A stretch of DNA of 64,000 nt from Acanthosepion esculentum (lineage: Eukaryota > Mollusca > Cephalopoda > Sepiida > Sepiidae), in NCBI GenBank assembly GCA_964036315.1, contig OZ038492.1, positions 33,331,118 to 33,395,117 of the forward strand. Reading direction: 5' to 3'. Below are positions 1-12,149 of this stretch, piece after piece. The notes beneath the pieces were generated by a model. It was given only the letters and a program-made list of their open reading frames with translations, did no database searches and was not told the origin of the DNA. Each line of letters opens with the position of its first letter. Within the stretch, counting starts at the first letter, position 1. Position numbers and translations under genes: made by a program.

Positions 1-499
1 TGGACTGCAGTTAAGTGTATGATCAGTCTACCTGAGAGGGAAAAATGCTCAGCTGGTAGTTTCATGAGGTAAAGCAAATGGTATTTTATAAACAAAACAA
101 CTAAGACAATAGCAAGCTAGTAATATGTCTGTTGTTAGAATAGTAAAGCAAATAGTATTTTACATTGAAAACAGAACTAAGAAGTAAAGAGACTGGATAT
201 TAATTACAAAATATAGCATACATTCTGGAAAATGAAAGTAACTTCTTTCACAAACAATTAATATTGTGACAAAAACTTCATTCATGCAGAAAAAATATAG
301 ATGCAGTGAAAGCCAAAGAGTGCAGAATGTTTTGTTTTTTAACTAAAAGTGTCAATAAACAAATTTGACATGTGCATTTATATAATTAGATGCAAAAACA
401 CTAAGAAAAAGAAAAAAGAAGCAATGCAATTCACTATCCAAAATAAACATCTAATGCACAACTTCTTCATATTTTAAGGCTGCTATTTCTTTAATCTGT
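1..499. other. AT-rich non-coding stretch
   Basis: Nothing recognisable. There are short poly-A/poly-T runs, no long reading frame and no repeat head. Confidence 0.5.
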
Positions 500-730
500 G
501 CAGGTGGCATAACGGATAGCTGCTCAGAATGAGAAATCAAAGAGCCGAGATTTAATTCCAGTAGAGTTCATTACATTCACTTAAAGGCAACTACCCTTGG
601 ATAAGGTATGAATCCACCTCTTCTCCTTAGCTATGGTATAAATAGTAGACCGTTCTCCTCAACCTTGGTTGGTAGCCAGTTTAGGAGCACGACTCTGAAT
701 TCAAAACCATGTATAGCCCTAGCAAAGTAC
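500..730 (+). repeat. tRNA-derived SINE
   Basis: A pol III A-box-like word (tggcataacgg, 505-515) is followed 31 bases later by a decayed B box (gagatttaattcc, 547-559). The body then reads 'cattacattcactta ... cccttggataaggtatgaatcc', shared with the copies near 1.6, 18.5, 22.4 and 61.3 kb. This head and body style matches octopus tRNA-derived SINE families; the exact family is not assigned. Confidence 0.75.
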
Positions 731-735
731 ATAAT

Positions 736-1574
736 ATCAAGCTACGGAAAGGCTTATGGAATTCACAATGACTGATCCTGACTATGGTCAGCCTCCTCTT
801 TCTCTTTAATTCAAGCTGATTTTGATTGCCAAGCTAACGCAGTAATTGGTGTTGACTTTATTAAGAAAACTCTTGAGAAAAGATACAAAGAAAAAAATCA
901 TTTTTAAAGCTAATGATTTTGATTAGCAAGTTGTGAAAATTCATGGTTTGTATTGGTAATGACATTGGTTGCAAATAAGCTCACTGACTTAAGTGCTATA
1001 GATGCTAAATACGCAAATAATTCATACTACAGGAAAACATATTCTAAAATGTTCTTTGAAAAACCATCACAAAGTTCAATGTCATCTGATGTCATCAATG
1101 AAAATGTGTGAAAAGCATGTAATGTTTCCCTCTAGTATCAGTAATGCAATCTAAATTAATCTCTCTTCCAGTTAATGAGTCAGTAAAATTGGGTTACCTA
1201 TAGATAAAAATTATTTTCATGTAAAGATTAGGCCGATGATAACAATGGAATTTCTGTAACTACAACCAGTATTTTCCTTTGTAGATGTAATATAAGTTGA
1301 GATAGTTTAAGTGATAAAAATAGAAAATTTTCACCAAAATTACATAAACAGCAAACTCAGACATATGCAAAGATAAGTCAAAATCTAACCAATTATAGTT
1401 GACTAATTAAGTAATATTCATACAGTGAATATTCCATACAAAGTGTGAACATATTTTTGCACTACTTTTGCTCATCTTAGATAAATGTTGAAATAGATGT
1501 ATAACATGTATCTTATTAATTTTAATAAATGATGACTTATATAGAGTACAGGATATTCAGATATGCAAGTAAGT
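736..1574. other. non-coding stretch
   Basis: AT-rich sequence without a supported gene or recognised repeat. Confidence 0.4.
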
Positions 1575-1795
1575 GTAACGGATGTTGGCATGCAAAATGG
1601 AATTGGTGAGTGAAGTTCAAATTCCAGGGCGAGTGTGTTGCATTCAATTTTTCACAAATGTCCTTCAGGAAGACATGAATACATCTCCCCCACCCCACAG
1701 CTATGGCCTAAACAGTAAGGTAGACTAGGCTCTCTATAGCCTTGGATGTCAACCAGTCTAAGAGAAAAAAAACTGAATCCAAAACCATAGAGAAG
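1575..1795 (+). repeat. tRNA-derived SINE, same family as 500-730
   Basis: It has a B-box-like gaagttcaaattcc (1612-1625), then 'tgttgcattcaatttttcacaaatg' spacing and the family tail with 'cctatagccttggatgtcaaccagtct' features. The copy is diverged. The reading frame on the opposite strand here is an accident of the SINE body. Confidence 0.7.
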
Positions 1796-1869
1796 GCAAC
1801 AGAAAATCACTCTACCATTTTTCCCAAGATGGCATGGCAATTCACAGATAATCAAGAAAAGGAATCTGT

Positions 1870-4800
1870 GGTGAGTCAAGGGATACGCTAGTATTTACAT
1901 TACAATGAACTTTTAAAAAGCCTGTTTTTGTTAATCTATGCCATATATCCCCTATAAAACTGGATATCATTCCTCCGAAACTACTTTTAAAATACATTTG
2001 TTGTTTTATCAGTTGTTACTCAGGGTTACTTTTTTTTTTTTTAAGTTGACAGGTTTTTGCAAGAATTTTGTACAAAAAACATTCCATGAAGAAGATAATT
2101 TAAAAAAACTAAAAATTGTCTATAAAATTGCTTACATTTATAGAGAGATCATAATGAATCAATGATAAAGACGTTTTACAGATTTAAAAAGAATAAATAC
2201 TTTGAAATTTCAATAATTCTTTTTTTATACACCTTTTTGTTTTGATAAGTAACAATAACATAGTACATGACTATATGAATGTTTATTCTTTGTTGCTTAA
2301 AACTAAAAGTGAAACAATTTACTTTACTTCAAATGATCAGTGAAAGAGGATATAAAAAAATAAATGCAAGATTACTTGCACTTTTAAGTGAAAGCATTTC
2401 AATAAAATATGAAAACGTATACCATTATTTGCATTTATTTATCTGCTATTATTTTATCCGTTTAGTAATCCCACAGTATACCTAAACACTAGGGCCTCCT
2501 AGAGTGTTTAAGAAAAATTTGAAATACAAAAGAAAGAGAATCAAGTTTTCAGTACATGCGCAATTCTGTTCTTGGGGAAAAGTTTATTGCATTGAAAAAA
2601 GCATAAACTTAAAGAATTTCAACACCTGTCGCTTTTAAACTGTTGCTAATTTGAAATTGGAACGACGTGATTTAGATATTTTATAATTTGAATGAGGTTT
2701 ATTTTCACTTGGCTTCTTTTGCCCTAAAGTTTCAAGTTATGATTAATGAAGGAAGCATAAATTAAAAATGAAAAACTGTGAACAAGTATCTTCTTACAAT
2801 AATAATAATACTGGAGCAATATTTGAAACCTTATCTTCTTTTGAAGTAATAATCAATAGAAAAAAACCGAAGCGATTAGATAACAAAACACTAACATTGA
2901 CAGACTTAGTTCCTTCAAGCAGAGAAGAGTTAATATAAATGGGTCTTTTGCATAATTCAAGATTATATAATTTTGTTGTATAATGGTCGATAAATAAAAC
3001 AAATTATTTCTCCTTGTTCAGAAGCTGACCACTTTCAGTTATTAAATGTTATTATTGTCTCGGCTTAAAAGTTCATTTGAGAATCTTTTTTTTTTCTTTT
3101 TCAAAAGAATTTTTTTAAATTCGTTTTTTATTTTAAAAAATTCAAAAATTTATTTCTGAAAATGAAGTTGACTTTTTGTGTGTTATAAATAATTCTAAAT
3201 TTAAACATCTTTGCGAAGTAAGCGTTTAAAATCGTGATTATTACTAACTGGCCACTAAAAAAAAAGATTTAAAGATCTTAGACAATTTTAGTAATCATTT
3301 CCAAACTAGACAAATTCTGTCATGAATCATATTAATTTTTTTTGTACGAAATTGCTTTTAGTGAATAACAGCAGTTTTAATGTTTTTAGTTTTATTTAGT
3401 TTGAAGTTTTAAATTTATAAATAAATTTAAAAAAATTTAACATCAGATTTTTGGGGAATTTTATTTTATTTCATTAGTAATTAAATCGAGATATCCTCTC
3501 ACGATTTTCAATTTGTTTAATAATGGGTTTAACTGTTTATACTTACAGTTTATTCATTATACTAAATAAAAAGTTCGATGTTGGTCATAAACTGGACTTA
3601 AATCACTCACTATTGTTAACTAGCGTGAGTAAATGACGCACTTATTATATAACCTGGAAGTTAAGTTCAGAGATTGTCCGAGATCAGTGAAGCACACAAT
3701 ATAAACGTGAACATGAAGTGTGTAGGAGTGAAAAAAAATAATCATAGTACTAAATCTTATTACAAGAATAAAATATTCAAGAATGAGAAGTAATGAAAAC
3801 TCAACAAAAGCAATTTTATGCAGTGGAGACGAAATCAAAACAAGATCTTTTAAAATTGCACATACAGTAAAAAAAATAAAAATTCTAATATAATTCAACT
3901 AATATCGCCTGAATAATTTAAAAACTAAATTTAAAATTTGCTTCATCATTCTAATGTAAAAAAAAAAAATGTTCAAACTAAGTTTTAAAAATTAAATATA
4001 CTGGAAGCAAACGGCGAAGAAAGAACGATTCATTCATTAAGGATAGGTGTTTTAAAGGCAACGTTTTACTTGTTTTTGCTTTGTTTTTTAACACTTAATT
4101 GCAGCCAGTATAAAAAAATAAACACAAATACAAACGTACATTTAAATGTAAATCCAAAAAAAAGCCATAAAAAAGCATCGCAATGTTATTTTTAAGCACA
4201 AAAAAGCACAACAGACCGAAAACACACATGACCAAAGCAAGACACGATTTCATAAAACAAGGTTTTTCTTCACTTTATAATTATTACATGAACGATCTTT
4301 CAAGTTGATATTAAATATTTTCGAAGTTGTAGAAAACAGGAAAATAAACACTTTTATAGACAGAAAGATTCTAGAAAACAATGTCTTAGAAATTTCACAT
4401 TTACAAGGAAAGAATTCGAGCGTACTGAAAAAAACATACTCAAACAAGTTAAGTAGAAATAGAAAGTGTTTTTTTTTTACTTCCAAATATTAAAAAATGT
4501 CCTTCTCTGTAAAACTGTCATTAATTCTCATTTTTACCATCTTTAATTTTTTTTTTTTTTTTTATAAATTTAGTGATCTTCAGACGACGACTGTTTTTAC
4601 TTTTGTTATTGTCTTTTTCGACAACTTCGAAAATGATGTGACATTCATAGTTTTCCTTATTCAAATAGTGGAAGAAGAAAAAAAGAACTTTGAATTTATT
4701 TAATTTAACTTACCTAATGTTCGGCTGATGAAAAAGAAAGTTAAAAGTGGGGGAAAAAAATAAAAGAAGAAAGGCTCTACTTTTTTTTTTCTGAGATAAT

Positions 4801-6540
4801 CAGTGTTGATCACATTTTTTGAGATGCCTTGAATAATGAGATCCACCAAGGTAAACTGTTTCAAGATATTTCATTTTTCCCCCTTTTTATTATGGGGAAT
4901 AATATTAACAACTACTAGTGATTATAAATAAGCAATAATAAAAGTAAAACCATGTATTTTCCATTTTAGTAGATTTTGCAGTAAAATAAATCCACTCCCC
5001 GCTGTAACCATTTCGACAGTTAATGATTTGTAATCGTTGGTAGAAAAAAGTAAACAATTACAAAGAAAAATATTTTCAGTAGATTGTTATTAAATGAGAT
5101 CTTGTTCTTCATTAAATATTTGTTTCAACTTCTTGAATCTTTCCTACATGCAAGCCATGTAGCTTTTTAACTTAAACAAACGTAGGTCATCACTATTTTT
5201 TTCGGGGTTTTTTTTTCAAATTGTTACTTTTCCCACCTTCGTCCATGATCTAAAATAATTTCCTTAAATAAATAATAATTAAAAAGAACTGCATAGCTCA
5301 GCGTTGGGCTTTTTTTAAACAAAGAAAATAATTAAAAAGAATAAAAAAAGAATTTGTAGCTGCTATTATTATCTTTCTATTGTTTTAAAATAAATGATTT
5401 TTTCAGCGTGTTTACGTCCATTTGTGTAAGTTACTGTGGGAGTTTTAACGCGTAAGAAAGCTAACCATGTGATAGTAAATGAAAAAAGGGTAATTTATTT
5501 TAAAATCCAATTGCTTCAATAGTAAAGACAGAAAAATAAAGATATTAAACTAGAGTAATTTGTTTTTCTGATGATTTTTTAGAATTATTTTTTAACCCCA
5601 TTCGAAATATATAATAATTACTTTTGTTTTTACCTTCGCTCAAAAGCTGTAGTGTAGACTTTCATCTATCAAACCAAGCAAACCGGTTCATACCATTCCA
5701 CAGAGTGCAGAAAATATCCAAAGAATAAATATTTCCAGGAAAAGTTTTTGGTTTAGAAACAGTGCTAAAAATATCCAAAAATTTAAAGGAAATATAGAAA
5801 TATTCTATAAGTCCACAAGTGAGAGATAACGAAGTAAAGGTTAAGCCGCTTTAGGAGAAAGCTTTTTGCGTTTATCGCCCAAAGCGATCTGAAGTTAATA
5901 AGTTTGTTAGAGAAGCCTAGTGGGAGCCTTACATGAATTACGTAATAATTTCGTATTGTCTTTAGGACAATACGGTATTAAAACATTGGCAAATTTCTAG
6001 AAACTTCTTGCAGCAATCACATATCCTTCGTCTGCACACAGCAGCCATTCTCAGTCCTCTCTCTTTTTTTCTTTTTCATTATTAGCGGCAGCGACGCCAC
6101 GCGGTAAAGTCCAAAGTCACAAGAGCAGATAATTAAGGGAAAACGCTCAGTGGTAAATAGGCATTATCTCCCCTGTTTCAAATATTACTTTTCAAATGTT
6201 CTATAAAAATAAATAGCTTTGGTAACATTGTGAGAGGAATTATATGGAACTTCAACAGAGTTTGTTTTAAATTAACACAGAAAGAAAGAAATTTTTTTTT
6301 TCTGTGTTAATCTAAAAAAATGTTATATAATATTTTTTAACTGTAAACATACTGTAGTAGGATTCGGTAGTAATAACACCATACAAAAATATACACTTTC
6401 CTCTTTACTAAGTGAGTGACAAAGAAAACTCTCTCTACCTCTCTTCTATATATTTCCTTTCTTTTCCTTCCTTCCCTCTATTCTTCCTATCCTCGATAAC
6501 GGACATGAACCCGGGCTTAGTTTATGTGGGTCAGTGAATG
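1870..6540. other. long AT-rich region with no gene seen
   Basis: About 4.7 kb with only short, compositionally biased frames, many T and A homopolymers and no recognised protein or repeat family. A small hairpin (arms 6271-6283 and 6299-6311, attaacacagaaa and its complement) lies near the right end. The last 900 bases are less AT-rich and could be upstream sequence of the 6559 frame, but no TATA box or convincing exon was found. Confidence 0.4.
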
Positions 6541-6558
6541 TCATAAAAAAATCAACCA

Positions 6559-6816
6559 ATGACAACATGTCCCGCCAAAAATCAAACGGGGAAACACAGA
6601 TCTGTCAGCCCCAATAAAAAGAAGAAAACCACATACAAGACCAGAGACACTGCACTGGAGAGGAACTTGATTCAAGGTAGCAGTTCGAGATGCAAGTGTT
6701 GGAGATTCATTGGCTGTGAGTTTGACCTGATGTACAACTCCAGAAGAGAAAGAAGAAAGGATGAATGCAACAAATTAATTTCCATCAACCTGAAGGAACA
6801 CAACAACCCTGTATGA
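6559..6816 (+). CDS. hypothetical 85-aa protein with BH3-like motif
   Basis: This is a short basic protein of 85 residues. The ATG is the first after an in-frame TAA at 6544-6546, so the frame is complete as a single coding exon. It is visibly richer in G+C than its surroundings. Around residues 47-60 it reads WRFIGCEFDLMYN followed by SRRERR. This lines up with the Bim-type BH3 core (L-R-R-I-G-D-E-F-N-x-Y-Y then basic residues): I-G, E-F and a Tyr are kept, Leu is replaced by Trp and the hallmark Asp by Cys. BH3-only proteins bind the groove of Bcl-2 family members at mitochondria to start apoptosis, and small size is usual for Noxa-like members. No other domain, signal peptide or membrane segment is visible. 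A poly(A) signal follows about 195 bases after the stop. It could be a real BH3-only gene, a decayed retrocopy, or chance. Confidence 0.35.
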   Translation: MTTCPAKNQTGKHRSVSPNKKKKTTYKTRDTALERNLIQGSSSRCKCWRFIGCEFDLMYNSRRERRKDECNKLISINLKEHNNPV

Positions 6817-7009
6817 ACTCTCAAATCACAAAAAAGAACTATGATGATAGTCAACCATTTTAAACACTGTAACCCAATGCAGTCAACAATAGATGGTACC
6901 ATAGTAAATTTGGCCTTTACTTCATCTCTATATACCATAATACAATGACATTTATTATTTTCTCTTCCAGCTCTATGCTCTCTGGCCAACTTTGATCTTC
7001 AAAAATTTA

Positions 7010-7015
7010 AATAAA
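7010..7015 (+). terminator. candidate poly(A) signal AATAAA
   Basis: AATAAA lies 195 bases downstream of the 6814-6816 stop codon and is the first canonical signal after it on the plus strand. It supports, but does not prove, a transcript carrying the 6559 frame. Confidence 0.3.
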
Positions 7016-7019
7016 TATG

Positions 7020-7889
7020 GTGTCAATTGTTATCTACAATCTTTCTGATTGCTCTTCTATTGTTCCTGCTCTTACATAATATTTTCTGTTTTCTAATTCT
7101 TTCATGTCCAGTAATCCATGTCAGTAATAATGTCTTAATGGTTTTACTGCCTTGCTTGGTGGGGAATTTGATTAAAAAAACTGGTATAAAATTTTACATA
7201 CACATTTCATATAGTGATTGCCACATCTTACTCAGATGTGAGATCCACCTCCTTACCACTTGTGATGGCTTCCATCTCAGTTCGGTGTCCATGGCTCTTA
7301 AAATGACTCAAGATCAGCATGTAACGAGAGCAAGGGAAAGAAATATTTATTCTCCCAATTACATTTCTCTTGTTATAGGCATTGTTATATCCATGATACA
7401 ACAACACCACAGCTCACGGACAGGACAGAATGGAATGGCTGAAAAAAAAAGAATGACAAACATGCTTTGTTCTCAAAGAAACTTTTATATACTATGGCAT
7501 ACGCAAAACCATATATATACATATATGCACATGTCCCATGTGGAGAACTATATATCATATATATCCAACAGCAAAGCAAAGTATAAGGAGGAGCAAAAAG
7601 GAAAGGTCTTACATATAATTTGAAGATATTCCTGGCCTGGAGAAGCTGTTTTTAGAACTCCAGATTTAAACAGAGTGAATTCATCTATATCCCAAAGGGA
7701 AACAGCAATATGTGCTTGTAAGCTTGGGAGGCCAATTTAGCTTCAGTCTGGGCCAAAGGCCCAGGCTAGAAAAAGCAACCTTCTCATTTGGTTGCTATTC
7801 ATGAACTGTAAATTGATTTCTGCTTTGGGTCACAAAGCGATCGTCATGTGACCATGGGACTAATCTTCCACCAAAGGGAGATAAGCGTC
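7020..7889. other. non-coding stretch
   Basis: A 198-codon frame crosses it (7027-7623), but its composition is low-complexity and hydrophobic at the start, then an irregular mix with no domain; I treat it as chance. No repeat family was recognised. Confidence 0.4.
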
Positions 7890-8565
7890 TTTTGTGTCCC
7901 TATAAGCATTTGATGACATAGGTATCGGGCATATATGACAGATAAATACTGTATCCTTGATTTGGGTTAATTGGATCTGCATGTCCTACAACACTCTTCT
8001 GTACCACTATGTACCTCCTTAGCCCAGATGAAGATCTGCAAACCTTGTAAAAAACACAGGTATTGTCAGCAGGATGGTGAAGCAAGTTGGCATAGTTGAC
8101 CTGCTTCTGGTAGCTGTGAGAACCTTTCAGATGATTTACATAACCTGCCCTCTACAACAGCATATGCTCATACATGCCACATTTCCAAGGCTGCATATTA
8201 GTTAGCAAATCATAGTGAGTGCCTCTTCAGAGATTATGCTTGATTTCCTCAAAAGTGTTGCTAATAATGTGCCTCTCCTCTACTCTGTACGATTTTAAGT
8301 CAGTTCTTCCCAATGATGCACATCCATGTGTAATGCATTCAGATTATCCTTCAGATTATCTTTAAACCTCTTTCTAGGCCTGTTTTGTGGACACTTTCCT
8401 ATCTTCAGTTCCTCATATAAAAATTGTTTGGGAATCCTGTTATCCCCCATTCTCATGTGTCCTGCTCATCACATCTGGTTGAAGACTACTGTCGTTTCAA
8501 TGTGGTTGTATTCATATCTTTGGAAGACAACAGTGTCCACACTTCCAGCTTTAAGCTATGCTTAG
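7890..8565 (-). pseudogene. LINE 3' end (C-terminal ORF2 remnant)
   Basis: Read on the minus strand with frame changes, the segment matches the post-RT C-terminal region common in molluscan non-LTR retrotransposons. It includes pieces reading like 'GNRIPKQFLYxEL', 'KRFKDNL' and 'MQPWKCGMYEHMLL', and the tail reads LLHHPADNTCVFYKVCRSS (8085-8030). Stops and frameshifts throughout make it non-functional. The RT core is absent, as expected for a 5'-truncated copy. Family assignment is inference. Confidence 0.55.
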
Positions 8566-8584
8566 TAAATCGATTGGGCCCTTT

Positions 8585-8830
8585 GACATGGTATAGTGGG
8601 CTTCCCTTGCTAGATCTGTTATGACTGAGTAGTGAGTTTGATTCTCACTGGGTGCTCCACACGTTCAACCTTGTGCCATATCCAACCTAGCTTAGAAACT
8701 CATATTGGTCACTTCAACATAGTGCCATTTTTAGCAAGCTTGTCTTGTTATATCAACTCATAACTGAGTAGTGAGATCAATCCTCACTGGGTGCCACATC
8801 TAAACTTTACTGGGTTGGAGCTGCCCATTC
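8585..8830 (+). repeat. SINE-like dimer with tRNA-like B boxes
   Basis: Two similar halves lie head to tail. Each contains 'actgagtagtgag' followed by a B-box-like word (gtttgattctcac near 8635; gatcaatcctcac near 8785) and 'tgggtgc'. The first half continues into ccttgtgccatatc (8669-8682), a tail word also seen at 33630 and at the 3' end of the LINE at 44899-49174. A further copy of 'gactgagtagtgagttcgat' sits at 56470. Confidence 0.6.
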
Positions 8831-8872
8831 CTCACTTTCCAATCTTAGCAATTTAAAAGCATTTATGTAGTC

Positions 8873-9240
8873 TTGGAGGTGGTGAATTATTTTTCACCTT
8901 ACAACCACTTCCTCACAAGCCTATCGTTACTCTATCGCTATTTCCATGGAAAATATTCTGACAGGCTACATCCTCTAATTTCACCAACTCAGACCATTAC
9001 TATTAAGGCCCACCATGCCATATGCATTGAGGCAAACCATCTTCACTCTATTCATATTCCATTGGTAAGTTTCTTTCCAAGGACCACTGTTTTGCGAAAC
9101 AGACTCCAAAGAAGGTGTTTCCTTAACCATTACAATCTTAACCACTTCAAGTCTAGGATCAACCATTATCTAGCCTACATATCCTCAATCTACAGTTCTT
9201 ATACCCATAAAACAATCTCCTTGAATGGCTCTTGGTATTT
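8873..9240 (+). pseudogene. LINE ORF2 C-terminus (jockey/CR1-like)
   Basis: The reading frame translates to the usual C-terminal signature of jockey/CR1-like LINEs: 'SLSLLYRYFHGKYSDRL', 'RTTVLRNRLQRRCFLNHYNL' and 'FKSRINHYLAYI', corresponding to the family pattern 'R(T)xRLWNSLPxxCFPxxYNLxxFKSRINxYL'. Endonuclease and RT are missing, so this is a 5'-truncated dead copy. It lies opposite in strand to the LINE tail just upstream. Confidence 0.65.
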
Positions 9241-9299
9241 GTATTGGGTGAACAATAGAATTTTAAAAAATGCAAATATGCACTCACATACACCTACAA

Positions 9300-9830
9300 T
9301 ACCATCTCCTATTTTAATCTAGGTTTGGTTATAGTAAATATTTTCAAACTGGAATATATGGTCTGGAATCATTATTCTCTGCTGCAATTAGATCTCTTTC
9401 TGATTCACTCTACATGCCAGCTGGATATGAACACAAGGAAAGCAAAACACAAGATAAAAAAAGTAATTTTCTGCACAGGGGCTCCAAGCATTACATACTC
9501 AGTCCACCAAACAAATGCCCGCAATAAAATACAATAGCCAATAACTAACATTCCCTCAAAAAAAAATGGATAACCTTGGGGACCCCCATATTTGTTTAAA
9601 AGAAAGCCCTTCATAACAACCAACATAGTTGTGGGTTGAAAGGTCACTCACCTGCCAACAAACAGATGCACTGTCACTGTCATGGCCATGATCAAATCTC
9701 TTGTCACAATGGTGACCTTGCTCAAGCTTCAATAATCTCACCTGACTCTTCACATGCAGAATGTGGCCAATAGGTCAGCTTCAACACTGCCAGACACTCA
9801 ATGCCAACCACTGTGATTTCTAACACCTCA
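9300..9830. other. non-coding stretch, CA/CT-rich
   Basis: Irregular sequence rich in 'cca', 'tca' and 'acc' words that grades into the tandem repeats that follow. No gene seen. Confidence 0.35.
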
Positions 9831-10085
9831 ACATTCACTATCCACTTCAGGCCTCCCTCATCGTCACCACTGTGACCCTGTCTCATTGACATTACATTCA
9901 ACCAGAATCCAACAGTCTGCTTGATCAACCATTACTATCCACTCCAAGCCTTCCTCATTGTCACCACTGTGACCCCATTCATCGATCTCCGATTCAACCA
10001 GAATTCAATAGAGACCCTCTGCTTAATCAATGTTCACTATCTACACCTAGATCTCTCATTGCCATTACTGTAACCTTGGCAACCA
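9831..10085. repeat. degenerate tandem repeat, period about 100 bp
   Basis: Three successive diverged units each contain 'ttcactatccac' or a variant, then 'cctccctcat', 'tcaccactgtgaccc', 'ttcaaccagaat' and 'ctgcttgatcaac'. Units begin near 9832, 9928 and 10030. Further decayed pieces extend on both sides, giving the whole 9.6-10.3 kb region its CCA-rich texture. Confidence 0.6.
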
Positions 10086-10358
10086 ACATGCCTTACCACG
10101 AATCACCCCACCACAACCTCAATCAACCAACCTAAACAGGCCGTTCAGCTTCAACATCTCAGCATCAGACAACCACCAGCCCATCAAACACCTCACAGGA
10201 ATCAATTTCAACCAATTTCCACTAATGGCTAATTTGCTCCAGACCTATCTTCTGACCTCAACTGTAACCTCAGCCAACCAACCCTTATACCTAATCACTT
10301 TCCTTACCAACAGTAACTGAAGAACCACACAAACAATTTTTGACAAATTTCAAACTAC

Positions 10359-10360
<2 letters not shown>

Positions 10361-10405
<45 letters not shown>
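10361..10405. repeat. (TA)n microsatellite
   Basis: Uninterrupted TA dinucleotides apart from one 'ca' near the left end. Confidence 0.95.
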
Positions 10406-10407
<2 letters not shown>

Positions 10408-11010
10408 CAAATTTTGATGAATACACCTTGTTGAAAATTTAATCCTTGTTTGTTCCTTTCCTTTGCAACCAAATGCTTGTTATAACAATTAATGTGCTGA
10501 ATTGTTGAGTTTATTAGATATTAATACTTAATCACAATTACTGTTATCAATGACAAACCTCAGTTGTACTTGATTTGTTTTTATGTTTCACTTATAACAG
10601 GCATACTAATGAACAACCTTGTACTTATTTGAAACATCTTCATTGATATTGTAGAGATTACCTCCACTTGGTGTGCCAAAATACTTGCTAGGTGTCACTG
10701 TTTCAGGATGATAGAAGAACACACATAACCCTTCCTCCTTCTCTCTCCCCTTTTCAGTCTAAAATGTAGCAGTGTCAACATGTGCCTTGTCTTGTTCACA
10801 GTGGGGAAAAATTTCTTCCCATCAGGTAGCTACCTACTAGATTTAACTCACATGCACATATGCATCACATATACATTTTTAACAATAAAGCCTAAGATGT
10901 TTTTCTTCCTTTTCAGTTATCTGAGTACACACTAGTATGTTTACTCTTTTCTTGTATCAGTATTTGTTTACATATATGTGAGATAAAGATATATATGTAT
11001 CAAGAACAGT
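10406..11010. other. non-coding stretch
   Basis: No gene or repeat head recognised between the TA array and the foldback unit that starts near 11020. Confidence 0.4.
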
Positions 11011-11017
11011 ATTGGGG

Positions 11018-11423
11018 AAATTGTATGACAAAGTGGAAAAAGCTTACTTGTGACGCATTTTGTCCTTCAGGATTTCATTGGACTAAATTTGTTATGTTGG
11101 TAGGGCTACATATGAGCATGATAGAGGGGTGCTGTGAATTTTAGAATTTTTTTTATTCAGCTGAATTCATTTAGAATCTTTTTCTTTATCTTTCCATCAC
11201 TTTTGTAAGTAGATATCCCACACTGTGATATTAGAAGATATGCCAGGAATGGTGAAATGTTGTAAGAGCCAGGGTGCAAATTTACTGTAGATGACCTTGC
11301 AATTAAAGCACTCTCTACACATTTATGTTGTAGTGAAAAAAAAATTCTAAAATTCCCAACACCCCTCTGTTGTGCACATATATAGCCCAATGAAGTCCTG
11401 AACTTTTTCCACTTTATTATACA

Positions 11424-11430
<7 letters not shown>
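11018..11430. repeat. foldback unit ending at a (TG)n array
   Basis: The left arm (11018-11156) and right arm (11336-11430) are inverted copies with gaps. Shared words include 'aaagtggaaaaagc/t', 'caggatttcattggactaaat', 'agaggggtg' and 'aattttagaatttttt'. The right arm runs directly into a (TG)n array (11428-11458). The loop of about 180 bases has no coding potential. Confidence 0.7.

Positions 11431-11458
<28 letters not shown>
11428..11458. repeat. (TG)n microsatellite
   Basis: Continuous TG dinucleotides at the end of the foldback arm. Confidence 0.95.
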
Positions 11459-11461
<3 letters not shown>

Positions 11462-11589
11462 AAAAATAGGAAAGAACACGTTAGGTAAATAATCAGGAGT
11501 TCTTTAGTATTTTTGTTTTTATTTTAAAAAAGACAGTGCTCCATACAGAAGTAGAGCTTATATTATGTTTTTTAAAAATATGATTCCTT

Positions 11590-11950
11590 CGCTACATAAG
11601 AGTTCTCATGTTTCAAAAACGAGGGTTTCCCTCAATATAATTATTGAAATTAAGTTGAATTAAGGTGTCGAGTCCCGTTTCATCCTCAAGCGAAAATTTA
11701 GGAATAAGCCATCTTGTGGTTTGCGCGTGTTTATAAGTATGGTCTCTTGCATCATTAATTACTATGGAAACGGCTGGGGGCGGCCATATTGGTTAGGTGG
11801 TCGAAGAGTTAATTTCTTATCTACAGACCAGTCACCTTCAGAAAGTTTATGTCAGGTTATGGTGTGGTTTCTATTTCAAATCTGATGGTGGCGGTACCGT
11901 CTAGTTAGTTTAAAGCGAAAGATATTTTATGGCGCTCTGGCAGGTTGTTA
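11590..11950. promoter_or_regulatory. GC-richer island with CArG-like and GC boxes
   Basis: The sequence is clearly less AT-rich than its flanks. It contains gggggcgg (11777-11784) immediately followed by ccatattgg (11784-11792), which fits the CC(A/T)6GG CArG box and also resembles a YY1 site. It may be a promoter fragment or an old LTR. No reading frame is attached, so a role is speculative. Confidence 0.2.
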
Positions 11951-11969
11951 AGTGTCGAGAGGATGCCGT

Positions 11970-11997
11970 TTTTTTTATATATATATATATATATATC
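11970..11997. repeat. short (TA)n array
   Basis: TA dinucleotides after a T run. Confidence 0.9.
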
Positions 11998-12103
11998 TTA
12001 TGCAGTGTTACATTAGAACATGCACATATCCACTACAAAATTGTATATTTTTGTTTCAACGTCAAAAAAAGAAAAACCTTTTTCAAACGTCTCATCAGGT
12101 GGT

Positions 12104-12140
12104 ATGTGTGTGTGTGTGTGTGTGTGTGTTGTGTGTATGT
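12104..12140. repeat. (TG)n microsatellite
   Basis: TG dinucleotides with one interruption, directly before the Penelope-like fragment. Confidence 0.9.
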
Positions 12141-12149
12141 ATGATGGGA

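Noticed and set aside
7027..7623. A 198-codon plus-strand frame with a hydrophobic N-terminus
   Set aside because: Irregular composition, no domain and internal simple repeats (tatata); it looks like chance in non-coding DNA.
8873..9322. The 149-codon frame considered as a host gene
   Set aside because: Its sequence is a recognisable LINE C-terminus, with no upstream RT.
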